Under the pieces are notes generated by a model that worked only from the letters and a program-made list of their open reading frames with translations, was not told the DNA's origin and did no database searches. DNA of 64,000 nucleotides from Rugosimonospora acidiphila (GTDB lineage: Bacteria; Actinomycetota; Actinomycetes; Mycobacteriales; Micromonosporaceae). Where the stretch lies: contig NZ_BAABJQ010000026.1 in assembly GCF_039543385.1 (NCBI RefSeq), positions 67,661-131,660 of the forward strand, read 5' to 3'. Positions within the stretch are counted from its first letter, which is position 1. The number at the start of each line of letters is the position of its first letter. Below, one piece after another: positions 27,144 through 35,336 of the stretch. The translations under genes were made by a program, and so were the position numbers.

Positions 27144-28541
27144 ATGAAGAGAAGACTCACCCTTGCCGCGGCCGCCGTTCTCGCGGTCGCCGCGCCCGTG
27201 CTCATGTTCATGCGGCCGGCCTCCGCGGCCGTGGGGCTGCACGTCAGCGGGCGCAACATCGTCGAAGCCAACGGGCAGACCTTCGTCATGCGCGGGGTCA
27301 GCCACGAACACACCTGGTTCACCAACCAGACCAGCGCCTTCGCGAATATCAAGTCGCTGGGCGCCAACGCGGTGCGGGTGGTGCTCAGCGGCGGCCGGTG
27401 GACCGCCGACACCGCCAGCGACGTGGCCAACGTGGTGTCGCTGTGCAAGCAGAACCGGCTCATCTGCGTGCTGGAGGACCACGACACCACCGGGTACGGC
27501 GAGGACGGCGCGGCGTACACCCTGGATCAGGCGGTCAACTACTGGATCAGTCTCAAGAGCGTGCTGACCGGCCAGGAGAACTACATCGTCATCAACATCG
27601 GCAACGAGCCGATCGGCAACAACAACCCGAGCCAGTGGACCAGCGCCACCACCGCCGCCATCCAGAAGATGCGCGCCAACGGCTTCGAGCACCTGCTGAT
27701 GGTCGACGCGCCGAACTGGGGCCAGGACTGGCAGTTCGTGATGCGGGACAACGCGCAGACCGTGCTGAATGCCGACTCCCAGCACAACACGGTGCTGTCC
27801 ATCCACATGTACGACGTCTTCAACACCGCGTCGTCGATCACTTCGTACCTCGACACCTTCCAGAACAACGGATGGCCGTTGGTCATCGGCGAGTTCGGCT
27901 GGCAGGCGACCGCCAGCAACGTGGACGACCAGACCGTGATGGCGCAGGCGGTCTCCCGGGGCATCGGCTACCTGGGCTGGTCCTGGGCCGGCAACAACGA
28001 TCCGGTGCTGGACATGGTGACGAACTGGGACCCCGAGCAGCTCACCACCTGGGGTCAGCGGATTTTCAACGGCGCCAACGGGATCAAGGCCAACGCCAAG
28101 GAGGCCAGCATCTACCGTGGTACCTCGCCACCGCCGAGCAGCCCGTCGCCGACCCCGACCCGCACCCCGACCAACCCGCCACCGAGCAGTCCGCCGCCGA
28201 GCAGCCCGCCACCGACCACCAACCCGCCGACGGGCGGCACCGGTGCGTGCACGGCGACGTACTCGATCATCGGGCAGTGGCCGGGCGGCTTCCAGGGTGA
28301 GGTGAAGGTGACCGCGGGCAACGCGGCCATCAGAGGCTGGACGGCAGCCTGGACGTTCGCCAACGGCCAGGCGGTGACCCAGTCCTGGAACGCCACGGTG
28401 ACCGCCAGCGGGTCGCAGGTGACCGCGCGCAACGTGAGCTACAACGGCAACCTCGGCGCGGGGGCCAGCACCACCTTCGGCTTCCTCGCGTCGTCGAACG
28501 GCACCAACACCGTACCGACCGTCTCCTGCGCCGCCAGCTAG
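27144..28541 (+). CDS. Secreted GH5 endo-beta-mannanase-like enzyme with CBM2
   Basis: 465 residues: signal peptide 1-28 (MKRRLTLAAAAVLAVAAPVL, cleavage near PASAA), GH5 catalytic domain about 30-325, Pro/Ser/Thr linker about 330-365, and a C-terminal CBM2 (about 370-465; CTATYSIIGQWPGGFQGEV, WTAAWTFANGQAV, two terminal Cys). The catalytic acid/base is E155 in INIGNEPIG and the nucleophile is E250 in VIGEFGWQ. The sequence around VLEDHDTTGYGED and GWSWAGNN resembles actinobacterial GH5 mannan endo-1,4-beta-mannosidases of the GH5_8 group rather than cellulases. The CBM2 would tether it to crystalline cellulose in plant cell walls. A strong hairpin follows the gene. Confidence 0.92.
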   Translation: MKRRLTLAAAAVLAVAAPVLMFMRPASAAVGLHVSGRNIVEANGQTFVMRGVSHEHTWFTNQTSAFANIKSLGANAVRVVLSGGRWTADTASDVANVVSLCKQNRLICVLEDHDTTGYGEDGAAYTLDQAVNYWISLKSVLTGQENYIVINIGNEPIGNNNPSQWTSATTAAIQKMRANGFEHLLMVDAPNWGQDWQFVMRDNAQTVLNADSQHNTVLSIHMYDVFNTASSITSYLDTFQNNGWPLVIGEFGWQATASNVDDQTVMAQAVSRGIGYLGWSWAGNNDPVLDMVTNWDPEQLTTWGQRIFNGANGIKANAKEASIYRGTSPPPSSPSPTPTRTPTNPPPSSPPPSSPPPTTNPPTGGTGACTATYSIIGQWPGGFQGEVKVTAGNAAIRGWTAAWTFANGQAVTQSWNATVTASGSQVTARNVSYNGNLGAGASTTFGFLASSNGTNTVPTVSCAAS

Positions 28542-28559
28542 CCGGCGCCGGCTCGAAGA

Positions 28560-28595
28560 GAGGGCACGGCGGCGGGGCACCGCCGCCGTGCCCTC
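28560..28595. terminator. Perfect 16-bp hairpin between convergent mannanase and ku genes
   Basis: Arms 28560-28575 and 28580-28595 are perfectly complementary with a 4-base loop. The position, 18 bases after the mannanase stop and 29 before the ku stop, fits a bidirectional terminator. Confidence 0.75.
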
Positions 28596-28624
28596 GCGGC
28601 GACCGGCCGGGTGCGTCGGGACGG

Positions 28625-29710
28625 CTACGCGGCGCGGCGGGACCGTTTGCCCGCGCCGATGACGGCCCTCTCCAACTGTTCGCGGTTCATGCCGGAGCGG
28701 CCGGGCACGTCCAGTTCGCGGGCCAGCGCCACCAGCTCGGACTTGCTCATCGCCCGGGGGTCCGGACGGGCGGGTGCCTTGGCGCGGCCGGTGGGGGAGG
28801 CCGTCGACCCACGCCGGCCGGCCGAGGTCCGCGACCGGTCCGTCCGCCCGGCCACGCGCAGGCGGTCCTGCCGGCCCGGCGCCTTCCTGCCGGCCCGCCC
28901 GCTGGTCGGCGCGGCCCGGCCCCGCTTGGCGGCCTCCACGCTGCGGCGCAGCACCTCCATCAGGTCGGTGACGTTGGTCGCCGTGGGCGCCTTCTCCGCC
29001 ACGGCGACCTCGCCGCCGCCGACCTTCGCGTCGAGCAGGTCGTTGACCCGGTCGGTGTAGGTGTCCTGGTAGTCCTTCGGATTCCAGGTAGTGCTCATCG
29101 AGTCGATGAGCTGTTCGGCCATCCTCAGCTCCTGGGGGCGCGGCTTCGCCCGGCCGGGCAGCCGGTTGATCTCCTTGCGCGGATCCCTCACCTCGTCGGC
29201 GAAGAACATCGTCTCCAGCACCAGCAACTCCCGGTCGGGCCGGATCGCCGCCAGGTACTCCTTGCCGCGCATCACGAGGGTGCCGATCGCCGTCCGGTTC
29301 GCGTGCGCCATCGCGTCGCGCAGCAGCGCGTAGGTCTTGCTGGTCTCGTCGCTGCCCGGGCCGAGGTAGTAGGTCTTCTGGTAGTAGATCGGATCGATCT
29401 CCGTGAGGTCGACGAAGGCGTGCACGTCGAGGCTGCGGGAGCGGCCGGGCGCGACCGAGGCGAGCTCCTCGCGGGACAGCATCACGTACTGGCCACCGCC
29501 GACGTCCGCACCGCGCACGATGTCCTCGTAGTCGACCTCGTCGCCGGTGCGCTCGTTGACCCGCTGGTACCGGATCCGGTCCGCGGTGCCCTCCTGGAAC
29601 TGGTGGAAGGACACGTCGTGCTCCCGGGTCGCGGAATACAACGCCACCGGTACCGACACCAGCCCGAAGCTGATGACACCGGTCCAGATCGACCGCGCCA
29701 CCTTGATCAC
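28625..29710 (-). CDS. ku: Ku protein (non-homologous end joining)
   Basis: 361 residues. The N-terminal VARSIWTGVISFGLVSVPVALYS and the block VDLTEIDPIYYQKTYYLGP are diagnostic of bacterial Ku, a homodimeric ring that binds double-strand ends and recruits ligase D. The core spans about 1-255. The tail is Arg/Lys/Ala-rich (about 265-320) and ends in a SAP-like helix-extension-helix (SKSELVALARELDVPGRSG, MNREQLERAV), which may add DNA affinity. No ligD lies nearby. The GTG at 29710 is close to GGAG (four bases); the GTG at 29701 is an alternative with longer spacing. Neighbours on the 5' side are a hemerythrin-like gene and LtrA, suggesting a stress context only loosely. Confidence 0.95.
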   Translation of the reverse strand: MIKVARSIWTGVISFGLVSVPVALYSATREHDVSFHQFQEGTADRIRYQRVNERTGDEVDYEDIVRGADVGGGQYVMLSREELASVAPGRSRSLDVHAFVDLTEIDPIYYQKTYYLGPGSDETSKTYALLRDAMAHANRTAIGTLVMRGKEYLAAIRPDRELLVLETMFFADEVRDPRKEINRLPGRAKPRPQELRMAEQLIDSMSTTWNPKDYQDTYTDRVNDLLDAKVGGGEVAVAEKAPTATNVTDLMEVLRRSVEAAKRGRAAPTSGRAGRKAPGRQDRLRVAGRTDRSRTSAGRRGSTASPTGRAKAPARPDPRAMSKSELVALARELDVPGRSGMNREQLERAVIGAGKRSRRAA

Positions 29711-29890
29711 CCCACTCCAGTCACCGGTGGGTACCCCGCCGGTGTGGCGGGCAATCCCGCCGACCGAGACCCAGCACCCGCCCCGCTCGCGGGGCCGGCA
29801 ACCGGAGGGGAGTTTGGGGCCGCGACCGGCGGGTAGGCGACGAGCACGAGCGGCAATCGTAATTCGAGATCATCGATCCGTGGAGGAGTC

Positions 29891-30466
29891 ATGACCGCCA
29901 CCGCGCAACAGGACGTCGTCGATCTCCTGCTCGAGCAGCACAACCGGATCAAGGAGCTTCTCGCGGCGGTGCGGAACGGACAGGGCGCGGCCAAACGGGA
30001 CGCTTTCGCGGATCTGGTGAGGCTCCTCGCGGTGCACGAGAGCGCCGAGGAGCAGGTGGTGCATCCTCGGGTCCGCAAGGCCGCCGCCGACGGCGCGGAC
30101 CGGATCGTTCAGGCCCGGCTCGACGAGGAGCACGAGGCCAAGCAGGTGCTCTCCCGGCTGTACGACCTGGGCGTGGACCACCCCGACTTCGACGGGCAGT
30201 TCCACCCGTTCGCCGAGGCGGTGCTGGCGCACGCCACCCACGAGGAGACGGACGAGTTCCCGCGGCTGCGTGAGACGCTACCGCCGGAGCGGCTGCGCCG
30301 GATGGCCGGCGCGGTCAAGGCCGCCGAGTCGCTGGCGCCCACCCGTCCCCACCCGATGGCCGGCGAATCCCGGGCGGGCAACCTGCTCGCCGGGCCGCCC
30401 ATGGCCATCTTCGACCGGGCCAGGGACCGGATGCGCGAATGGCGGCAAGCCAACCCGGACCACTGA
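29891..30466 (+). CDS. Hemerythrin HHE-domain protein
   Basis: 191 residues. The four-helix metal-binding pattern is visible: H17 in LLEQHNRIKELL, H48 with Glu in LLAVHESAEEQVVHPRVR, His in LDEEHEAKQVLSRL, and His/Glu in LAHATHEETDEFPRLR. Such proteins bind a di-iron centre and take part in oxygen, NO or iron handling. The last 50 residues are a basic, Pro-rich tail outside the domain. ATG with GGAG seven bases upstream. It is divergent from ku, with 180 bases between the starts, and 91 bases upstream of the LtrA-type gene on the same strand. Confidence 0.9.
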   Translation: MTATAQQDVVDLLLEQHNRIKELLAAVRNGQGAAKRDAFADLVRLLAVHESAEEQVVHPRVRKAAADGADRIVQARLDEEHEAKQVLSRLYDLGVDHPDFDGQFHPFAEAVLAHATHEETDEFPRLRETLPPERLRRMAGAVKAAESLAPTRPHPMAGESRAGNLLAGPPMAIFDRARDRMREWRQANPDH

Positions 30467-30557
30467 GTCGAGCGGCGGCGGATAGCGTCCCGAGCACGAC
30501 GATCGAGGGCCGCCCGAACGCGGCGGATCGGCGCCATTATCGCGAGACGGACGGGCT

Positions 30558-32855
30558 GTGGCGCGGACCAGGGCAGGCGAACTCCTACGGGATCCCCAGC
30601 GGCCTCGCGAGACCTCATTTCTCGAACTCTTCTTCGACCTGGCCATCATTCTCGCGCTGACCCAGCTCTCGCAGCGCCTGCTCCCGGACTTCGGCTGGGA
30701 GAATTCGCTGCAGACCGTGGTGCTGTTGGCGGCGGTCTGGTGGGTCTGGGTGGGTTCGGCGCGGACCACCGACTGGCTCGACCCCGACCTGCCCTACCCG
30801 CAACGGATCATCATAGGGATGACGTTCGCGGGGCTGGTGCTCGCCGCCTCGATACCCGAGGCGTTCGGCACACACGGCATCGCCTTCGCGGGGGCGTACG
30901 TCGCGGCGCACCTCGTGCGGCACCTGTCGATCGCCCGGCCGCTGCGCGGCGACCCGGTCGGCACTCGTTCGGTACACGCCGCGATCTGGTTCGGCGCGAC
31001 CGCGATCCCGTGGCTCATCGGGGCGTTCCTGCCGGCGACCCCGAGGCTGGTGTTGTGGTCGGTGGCCTTGGTCGTGGACTACCTGGGCGTCGGGGTCGGC
31101 TGGCGGGTGCCCGGGTTGCCGCCGGTAGCGCGGCAGCACCTGCGCACGACGGGCCGTCACATCGCCGAGCGGCACCGGCAGATCTTCGTCATCGTGGTCG
31201 GGGAAATCGTCCTGACCAGCGGCATCGCCTACAGCCGCAGTGGCCTGGACATCGTGCGGATGAGCGCCCTCGCCATCGCGTTCGCGATCGCCGGAATGCT
31301 CGCCTGGATCTATTTTCTGCCGCGCGGGCTCTCTCTCGGGGACACTCTCGACCGGCGACCGCCCTCGGTAGCGGTCCGCGCCTCGTACCTCCACCTGATC
31401 ATGATTCTCGGGGTTGTCGTCACGGCGATGAGCGCCCAGATCCTGATCACCCGACCGCTCGGCGAGGTTCGGGCCCCGTGGTCCGCCGCCATCATGGCCG
31501 GGCCCTTCGTCTACCTCGGTGGGCGCGGCCTGCTCGCCTGGTCCGTATTCGGGCAGCGGGCATGGCGGGCCCCCGCCGCCATGCTGGTCATCGCCGCGAT
31601 GTCCCCGGCCCTGCTGCGGCTACCGCCGCTGGCCGTGGCCGGCGCCGTCGGACTGGTGTTGCTGGGCACCCTGCTCAGCTACCGGCGGCTCGGCCCCGAG
31701 GCCAAACTGGGAACCTCGCTGGAACGACTGCTCAAGAAGCGGAAAAACCCCCGCGAGATCTCCTCCTACGAGCTGTTCTTCGATCTCGCCATGGTGTTCG
31801 CGCTGACCCGGGTATCGCAGCGGATCCTGGCCGACTTCGACCTGGTCAACATCGCGGAATCGCTGATCCTGCTGGCCGCTGTCTACTGGATCTGGGTCGC
31901 GACGGCGTGGTCGACCGACTGGTTCAACCCGGACGAGCCCCGACTGCAACGGCTCATCATCGGCATCATGTTCGCCGGGCTCCTGGCGGCCGCTGCGGTG
32001 CCGACCGCCTTCGGCACGCACGGCCTGCTGTTCGCCGGCGCGTACGTCGCCGTACACCTCGTCCGGGGGCTTGTGATCGTCCCCGCGCTGCGCGGCTCCC
32101 CGCTGCAGGTGCGCTCGGCGCGGGTCCTCGTCTGGTTCGGCGTCTCGGCCGTGCCGTGGCTGGCCGGAGCCTTTTTGCCCGCCCCGGAGCGGATAGCGCT
32201 GTGGGCGGCGGCGCTGGTCATCGACGGCGCGAGTGCCTGGTTCGGCTGGCCGGTGCCGGGGCTGCGCCGCACGCCGCAGGCGCAGCTGCGAGTCGTCGGC
32301 GAGCACATCGCCGAACGGTACCGGCAGGTCTTCATCGTCGCCCTGGGCGCGCTGGTCCTGCTCAGCGGCCTGGCCTACAGCGAGGCCGGCTTCGACTTTC
32401 TGCGCACCCTCGCCTTCGCCGTCGCGTTCATCACCGCGGGGGCGATGCTGTGGGGCTACGCCCTGCCCCGCGAGCGGCGACTCGGGAAAGTGGTCAACGC
32501 GACCGCACCGAGGACTGCGGTGGCCGCCGCGTACTGCCACGGGATCATGATCGCCGGAGTGGTCGTCGTGGCGGTCGGCGCCCAGCAGTACATCCACCGG
32601 CCACTGGGACCGTCAAGCGCGGCGTTGTCGCTGGTCATCGCCGGTGGGGTGGCCGTGTACATCGCCGGGGGAAGCCTGCTGAACCGGGTTCAGTACCGGG
32701 ACCGCCTGCCGTGGCGGGGCGGCGTGGCGTTGCTCGTGATCGCCGGCATGACGTACGGGCTGCGCGGGGCACCGCCCCTCGTGGCCGCGGCGGCCGTGAT
32801 CTTCGTCGGGGTGTGGCTCGTCCTCGCCCTGCGCAGAAACGCCGTCCACCGGTAG
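30558..32855 (+). CDS. Tandem-duplicated LtrA (low temperature requirement A) membrane protein
   Basis: 765 residues, about twice the usual LtrA length of 370-400. Two homologous halves are evident. The first starts ETSFLELFFDLAIILALTQ (about residue 16) with ARTTDWLDPDLPYPQR and FGTHGIAFAGAYVAAHLVR. The second starts EISSYELFFDLAMVFALTR (about 398) with AWSTDWFNPDEPRLQR and FGTHGLLFAGAYVAVHLVR. Each half contains many hydrophobic helices, so this is a polytopic inner-membrane protein. LtrA was named from a Listeria cold-growth mutant; its biochemical role is unknown. The GTG at 30558 is chosen because the conserved LELFFDLA begins only about 20 residues later. No strong ribosome-binding site. 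Confidence 0.88.
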   Translation: MARTRAGELLRDPQRPRETSFLELFFDLAIILALTQLSQRLLPDFGWENSLQTVVLLAAVWWVWVGSARTTDWLDPDLPYPQRIIIGMTFAGLVLAASIPEAFGTHGIAFAGAYVAAHLVRHLSIARPLRGDPVGTRSVHAAIWFGATAIPWLIGAFLPATPRLVLWSVALVVDYLGVGVGWRVPGLPPVARQHLRTTGRHIAERHRQIFVIVVGEIVLTSGIAYSRSGLDIVRMSALAIAFAIAGMLAWIYFLPRGLSLGDTLDRRPPSVAVRASYLHLIMILGVVVTAMSAQILITRPLGEVRAPWSAAIMAGPFVYLGGRGLLAWSVFGQRAWRAPAAMLVIAAMSPALLRLPPLAVAGAVGLVLLGTLLSYRRLGPEAKLGTSLERLLKKRKNPREISSYELFFDLAMVFALTRVSQRILADFDLVNIAESLILLAAVYWIWVATAWSTDWFNPDEPRLQRLIIGIMFAGLLAAAAVPTAFGTHGLLFAGAYVAVHLVRGLVIVPALRGSPLQVRSARVLVWFGVSAVPWLAGAFLPAPERIALWAAALVIDGASAWFGWPVPGLRRTPQAQLRVVGEHIAERYRQVFIVALGALVLLSGLAYSEAGFDFLRTLAFAVAFITAGAMLWGYALPRERRLGKVVNATAPRTAVAAAYCHGIMIAGVVVVAVGAQQYIHRPLGPSSAALSLVIAGGVAVYIAGGSLLNRVQYRDRLPWRGGVALLVIAGMTYGLRGAPPLVAAAAVIFVGVWLVLALRRNAVHR

Positions 32856-32900
32856 GCGCGCGGGGACCGAGCCGGAGCACGCGTCCGCCGCATATCCTAT

Positions 32901-32928
32901 TTGACACATGGGATTTACCGGGTAATCT
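32901..32928 (+). promoter_or_regulatory. Near-consensus promoter of the poly-Cys leader and cysteine dioxygenase operon
   Basis: TTGACA (32901-32906), a 16-base spacer and TAATCT (32923-32928). Transcription would start about seven bases downstream, at the A of the ATG at 32935, making that short reading frame leaderless. Confidence 0.7.
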
Positions 32929-32934
32929 ACCGGC

Positions 32935-33009
32935 ATGGGTTTCGAGGTGTCCCCGGTGCGCGGCGGGCGCGGGCCGTGCGGTGCCGGCGCGCTGCCCTGC
33001 TGTTGTTGA
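32935..33009 (+). CDS. Leaderless poly-cysteine leader peptide (24 aa), probable cysteine-responsive attenuator
   Basis: Short frame with ATG at 32935 and TGA at 33007. It encodes 24 residues with one internal Cys and ends in Pro-Cys-Cys-Cys immediately before the stop. There is no ribosome-binding site. The TAATCT -10 box ends six bases before the ATG, so the start codon should be the transcript's first codon. Poly-Cys leaderless short frames are known in mycobacteria as cysteine-responsive attenuators, where slow translation of the Cys run changes downstream expression. Here the downstream operon encodes cysteine dioxygenase (start 33215) and a rhodanese, whose substrates are cysteine and sulfur. 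About 205 bases of GC-rich RNA lie between stop and next start; I could not fix the alternative stems by eye. Confidence 0.65.
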   Translation: MGFEVSPVRGGRGPCGAGALPCCC

Positions 33010-33214
33010 CCCCCGCCTCGAGCTGACCCAGGCGCACCGTTCCCACCGGGGCCGCCGCCGACCGCTGTCCAGGCCGGCGCACCCACCCGTCCGGCGTCGA
33101 CACCTCCGTGCTCGTCACGGCCGGCGGTCCACCACACCCATTCAGGAAACGTCCACCCGTGCGTCGACCGGCGAGCCGTCGCGCTCGGGCACCCGTGCAG
33201 ACGAGGAGACCAAC

Positions 33215-33691
33215 ATGTTGCCGCTCAACGCGGAGCGCGCGCCGGGGCGGCTGGCCGCGCTGGCCGCCGGTTATGCCGCGAACCCCGCCCGCTGGCCGGT
33301 GAGGCCGCAGTTCGACGCCGCCGAACGCTGGTACCGGCGCGTCGCGGTGGCGCCCGACCACGAGGCGTGGCTGCTGACCTGGCTGCCCGGGCAGGGTACC
33401 GACCTGCACGACCACGGCGGGGCGTCGGGAGCCTTCCACGTGATCACCGGTGTACTCACCGAGCAGACGCCGCGGTACGCCGCGCCGGCCGGGCTGGCCA
33501 CCCGGCGGTACCGGTCCGGAGCCACCCGCCGGTTCGGCGTCCGGCACATCCACCGCGTCGTCAACGACGCCCCGGTACCCGCGGTCAGCCTGCACGTGTA
33601 CGCCCCGGCGCTGCTGGCCATGACGCGCTACCGGCTGGACGGCGGGCGGCTGCGCCCCCTGCGGGTCGAGCGGGCCGGAGCGGACTGGTGA
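33215..33691 (+). CDS. Cysteine dioxygenase (type I, cupin)
   Basis: 158 residues, slightly shorter than the usual 180-200. The cupin metal motif is GTDLHDHGGASGAFHVITG with H65 and H67; the third ligand is H113 (or H111) in FGVRHIHRVVND. Y99 or nearby aromatics could be the active-site Tyr, and SLHVYAPAL matches the conserved C-terminal strand. The enzyme oxidises L-cysteine with O2 to cysteine sulfinate using non-haem Fe(II). Bacterial members lack the Cys-Tyr crosslink Cys, as this one does. The ATG has GAGGAG eight bases upstream. The next gene starts inside the stop codon (GTGA overlap), and a poly-Cys leader frame precedes it, suggesting cysteine-dependent control. Confidence 0.9.
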   Translation: MLPLNAERAPGRLAALAAGYAANPARWPVRPQFDAAERWYRRVAVAPDHEAWLLTWLPGQGTDLHDHGGASGAFHVITGVLTEQTPRYAAPAGLATRRYRSGATRRFGVRHIHRVVNDAPVPAVSLHVYAPALLAMTRYRLDGGRLRPLRVERAGADW

Positions 33692-34131
33692 GCGCGGCCG
33701 GGGTCGACGGTGCGGCGCGCCCGCGCGGCGCGCGCGGCATCGATCAGATCCTCGCCGAGGCCCGCGCGGGCCTGGACCGGTACGACCCTTACCGGGCCGC
33801 CGCGGCGCGGGCCGGCGGTGCGCTGCTCGTCGACATCCGCCCGGCCGCCCAGCGGGCCGCCTCCGGGATGATCCCCGGCGCGCTGGCCATCGAGCGCAAC
33901 GTGCTGGAGTGGCGCCTCGACCCGACCAGCGACGCGCGGCTGCCGGTCGCGAACCGCTACGACCTGCCGGTCATCGTGTACTGCCAGGAGGGGTACACGT
34001 CCTCGCTGGCCGCCGCGGCGCTGCAGGATCTCGGCTTGTACCTGGCCACGGACCTCGACGGCGGGATCGTCGCCTGGCGGCGGGCGGGCCTGCCGGTCGT
34101 CGCGGACGCGACGATCCCGATGTCCGGATGA
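33688..34131 (+). CDS. Rhodanese-like domain protein coupled to cysteine dioxygenase
   Basis: 147 residues forming a single rhodanese domain. LLVDIRPAAQRAASGMIPGAL is the Cdc25/rhodanese N-terminal signature with the IPGA motif. The catalytic Cys is C99 in VIVYCQEGYTS, followed by ALQDLGL and LDGGIVAWRRAGLP. Single-domain rhodaneses carry persulfide sulfur or act in sulfur transfer. The GTG start overlaps the cysteine dioxygenase stop by four bases, so the two products are made together and probably act in cysteine catabolism and sulfane sulfur handling. It is convergent with the BrkB gene, with 22 bases between the stops. Confidence 0.92.
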   Translation: MSAAGVDGAARPRGARGIDQILAEARAGLDRYDPYRAAAARAGGALLVDIRPAAQRAASGMIPGALAIERNVLEWRLDPTSDARLPVANRYDLPVIVYCQEGYTSSLAAAALQDLGLYLATDLDGGIVAWRRAGLPVVADATIPMSG

Positions 34132-34153
34132 CCCGGACGCCCTCCGGAACGGG

Positions 34154-35173
34154 CTATCCGCCGCCGCCCGGGGCCGGCGGGTCCGGCGTCACCGGGGAGC
34201 GCAGCCGCAGGTACGGCTCGTCTTGGGGCCGGTGTCCGGCCTGGATCGCCCGGCCGCGCTGCAGTTCGGCGTCGAACTCCGCACCCAGGAGCACGGCGAG
34301 ATTGGAGATCCACAGCCAGACGAGGAAGACGATGACCGCCGCGATGCTGCCGTAGGTCCGGTTGTACGAGGCGAAGTGCGTGACGTACACCGCGAACCCG
34401 CCCGACGCCGCCAGCCAGATGATGACGGCGAGCACGCCGCCCGGGCTGACCCAACGGAATCCCTGGCGCGCGTTCGGCGAGGCCCAGTAGAGCAGATCGA
34501 ACAGGACGGCGACGATCGCCACCAGCACCGGCCACTTCGCGATCCCCCAGATGGTGACGGCGGTGTGCCCAATGCCCAGCGCGTCGCCCACCGACCTGGC
34601 GAGCCGGCCGGTGAACACGACGATGACGGCCGAGGCGGTGAGCAGGACCCCGGTCGCGACGGTGAGCCCGATCCTGATCGGCAGCCGCTTCCAGATCGGG
34701 CGCCCCTCGGGTACGTCGTAGATGGCGTTGCTGGCGCGCATGAACGCGCCGACGTAGCCGGAGGCCGACCACAGCGCGCCGGCCAGGCTCACGATCGCGA
34801 TGACGCCGCTGGCGCCCTGCCGGCTGTGCTGCAGGCTGTCGGCGGCACCGCCGAGGATGTCGTGGACGGCGCCGGGTGCCATGGCGGCGATGTTGTCCAC
34901 CACCGCGGTCGCCGTGCCGGTGCCGGCCAGCCGCAGCACCGTCACCACCAGCAGCAGGCCGGGAAACACCGCCAGAATCCCGTAGTAGGTCAGGGCGGCC
35001 GCCCAGTCGCTCAGATCGTCGCCGCCGAAGCTGGTGGCCGCGCGGCCGGCGGCGGCCAACCAGGCGCGCCCCGGCAGGCGGTGCAGCCGGGCGGGGCCCC
35101 GGTCGGCGGTCGGCTGCACCGGCACGAGACCGGCCTGGCACGGGTCCGGGTCGTGGCTGTCGGTCATGGGCAT
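34154..35173 (-). CDS. YihY/BrkB family membrane protein
   Basis: 339 residues. The N-terminal 40 are polar, then DLSDWAAALTYYGILAVFPGLLL gives the family signature (ALTYYGILAVFPG) and the first membrane helix. Further helices follow near SGVIAIVSLAGALWSASGYVGAF, TVATGVLLTASAVIVVF, PVLVAIVAVLFDLLYW, VLAVIIWLAASGGFAVYV and IAAVIVFLVWLWISNLAVLLGAEF, six in all. The family was once called ribonuclease BN; it is now regarded as an integral membrane protein of uncertain function. GGAGG lies five bases before the ATG at 35173; a second ATG at 35167 is equally in frame. Confidence 0.92.
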   Translation of the reverse strand: MPMTDSHDPDPCQAGLVPVQPTADRGPARLHRLPGRAWLAAAGRAATSFGGDDLSDWAAALTYYGILAVFPGLLLVVTVLRLAGTGTATAVVDNIAAMAPGAVHDILGGAADSLQHSRQGASGVIAIVSLAGALWSASGYVGAFMRASNAIYDVPEGRPIWKRLPIRIGLTVATGVLLTASAVIVVFTGRLARSVGDALGIGHTAVTIWGIAKWPVLVAIVAVLFDLLYWASPNARQGFRWVSPGGVLAVIIWLAASGGFAVYVTHFASYNRTYGSIAAVIVFLVWLWISNLAVLLGAEFDAELQRGRAIQAGHRPQDEPYLRLRSPVTPDPPAPGGGG

Positions 35174-35336
35174 CTCCGCCTCCGGGGGCCGGACACCTCG
35201 CACGGGTGCATAGCTGCGTGTCCCCGATCCGGCACCCCGCTACACCTGCGGACCTCGGGATCTCCGGCCGGGTGGCCGCGCGGGTCGGGCGGGCCGGTGG
35301 TTTGAACGGGTACGGCCGGCGGGAACCACCCGGGTC

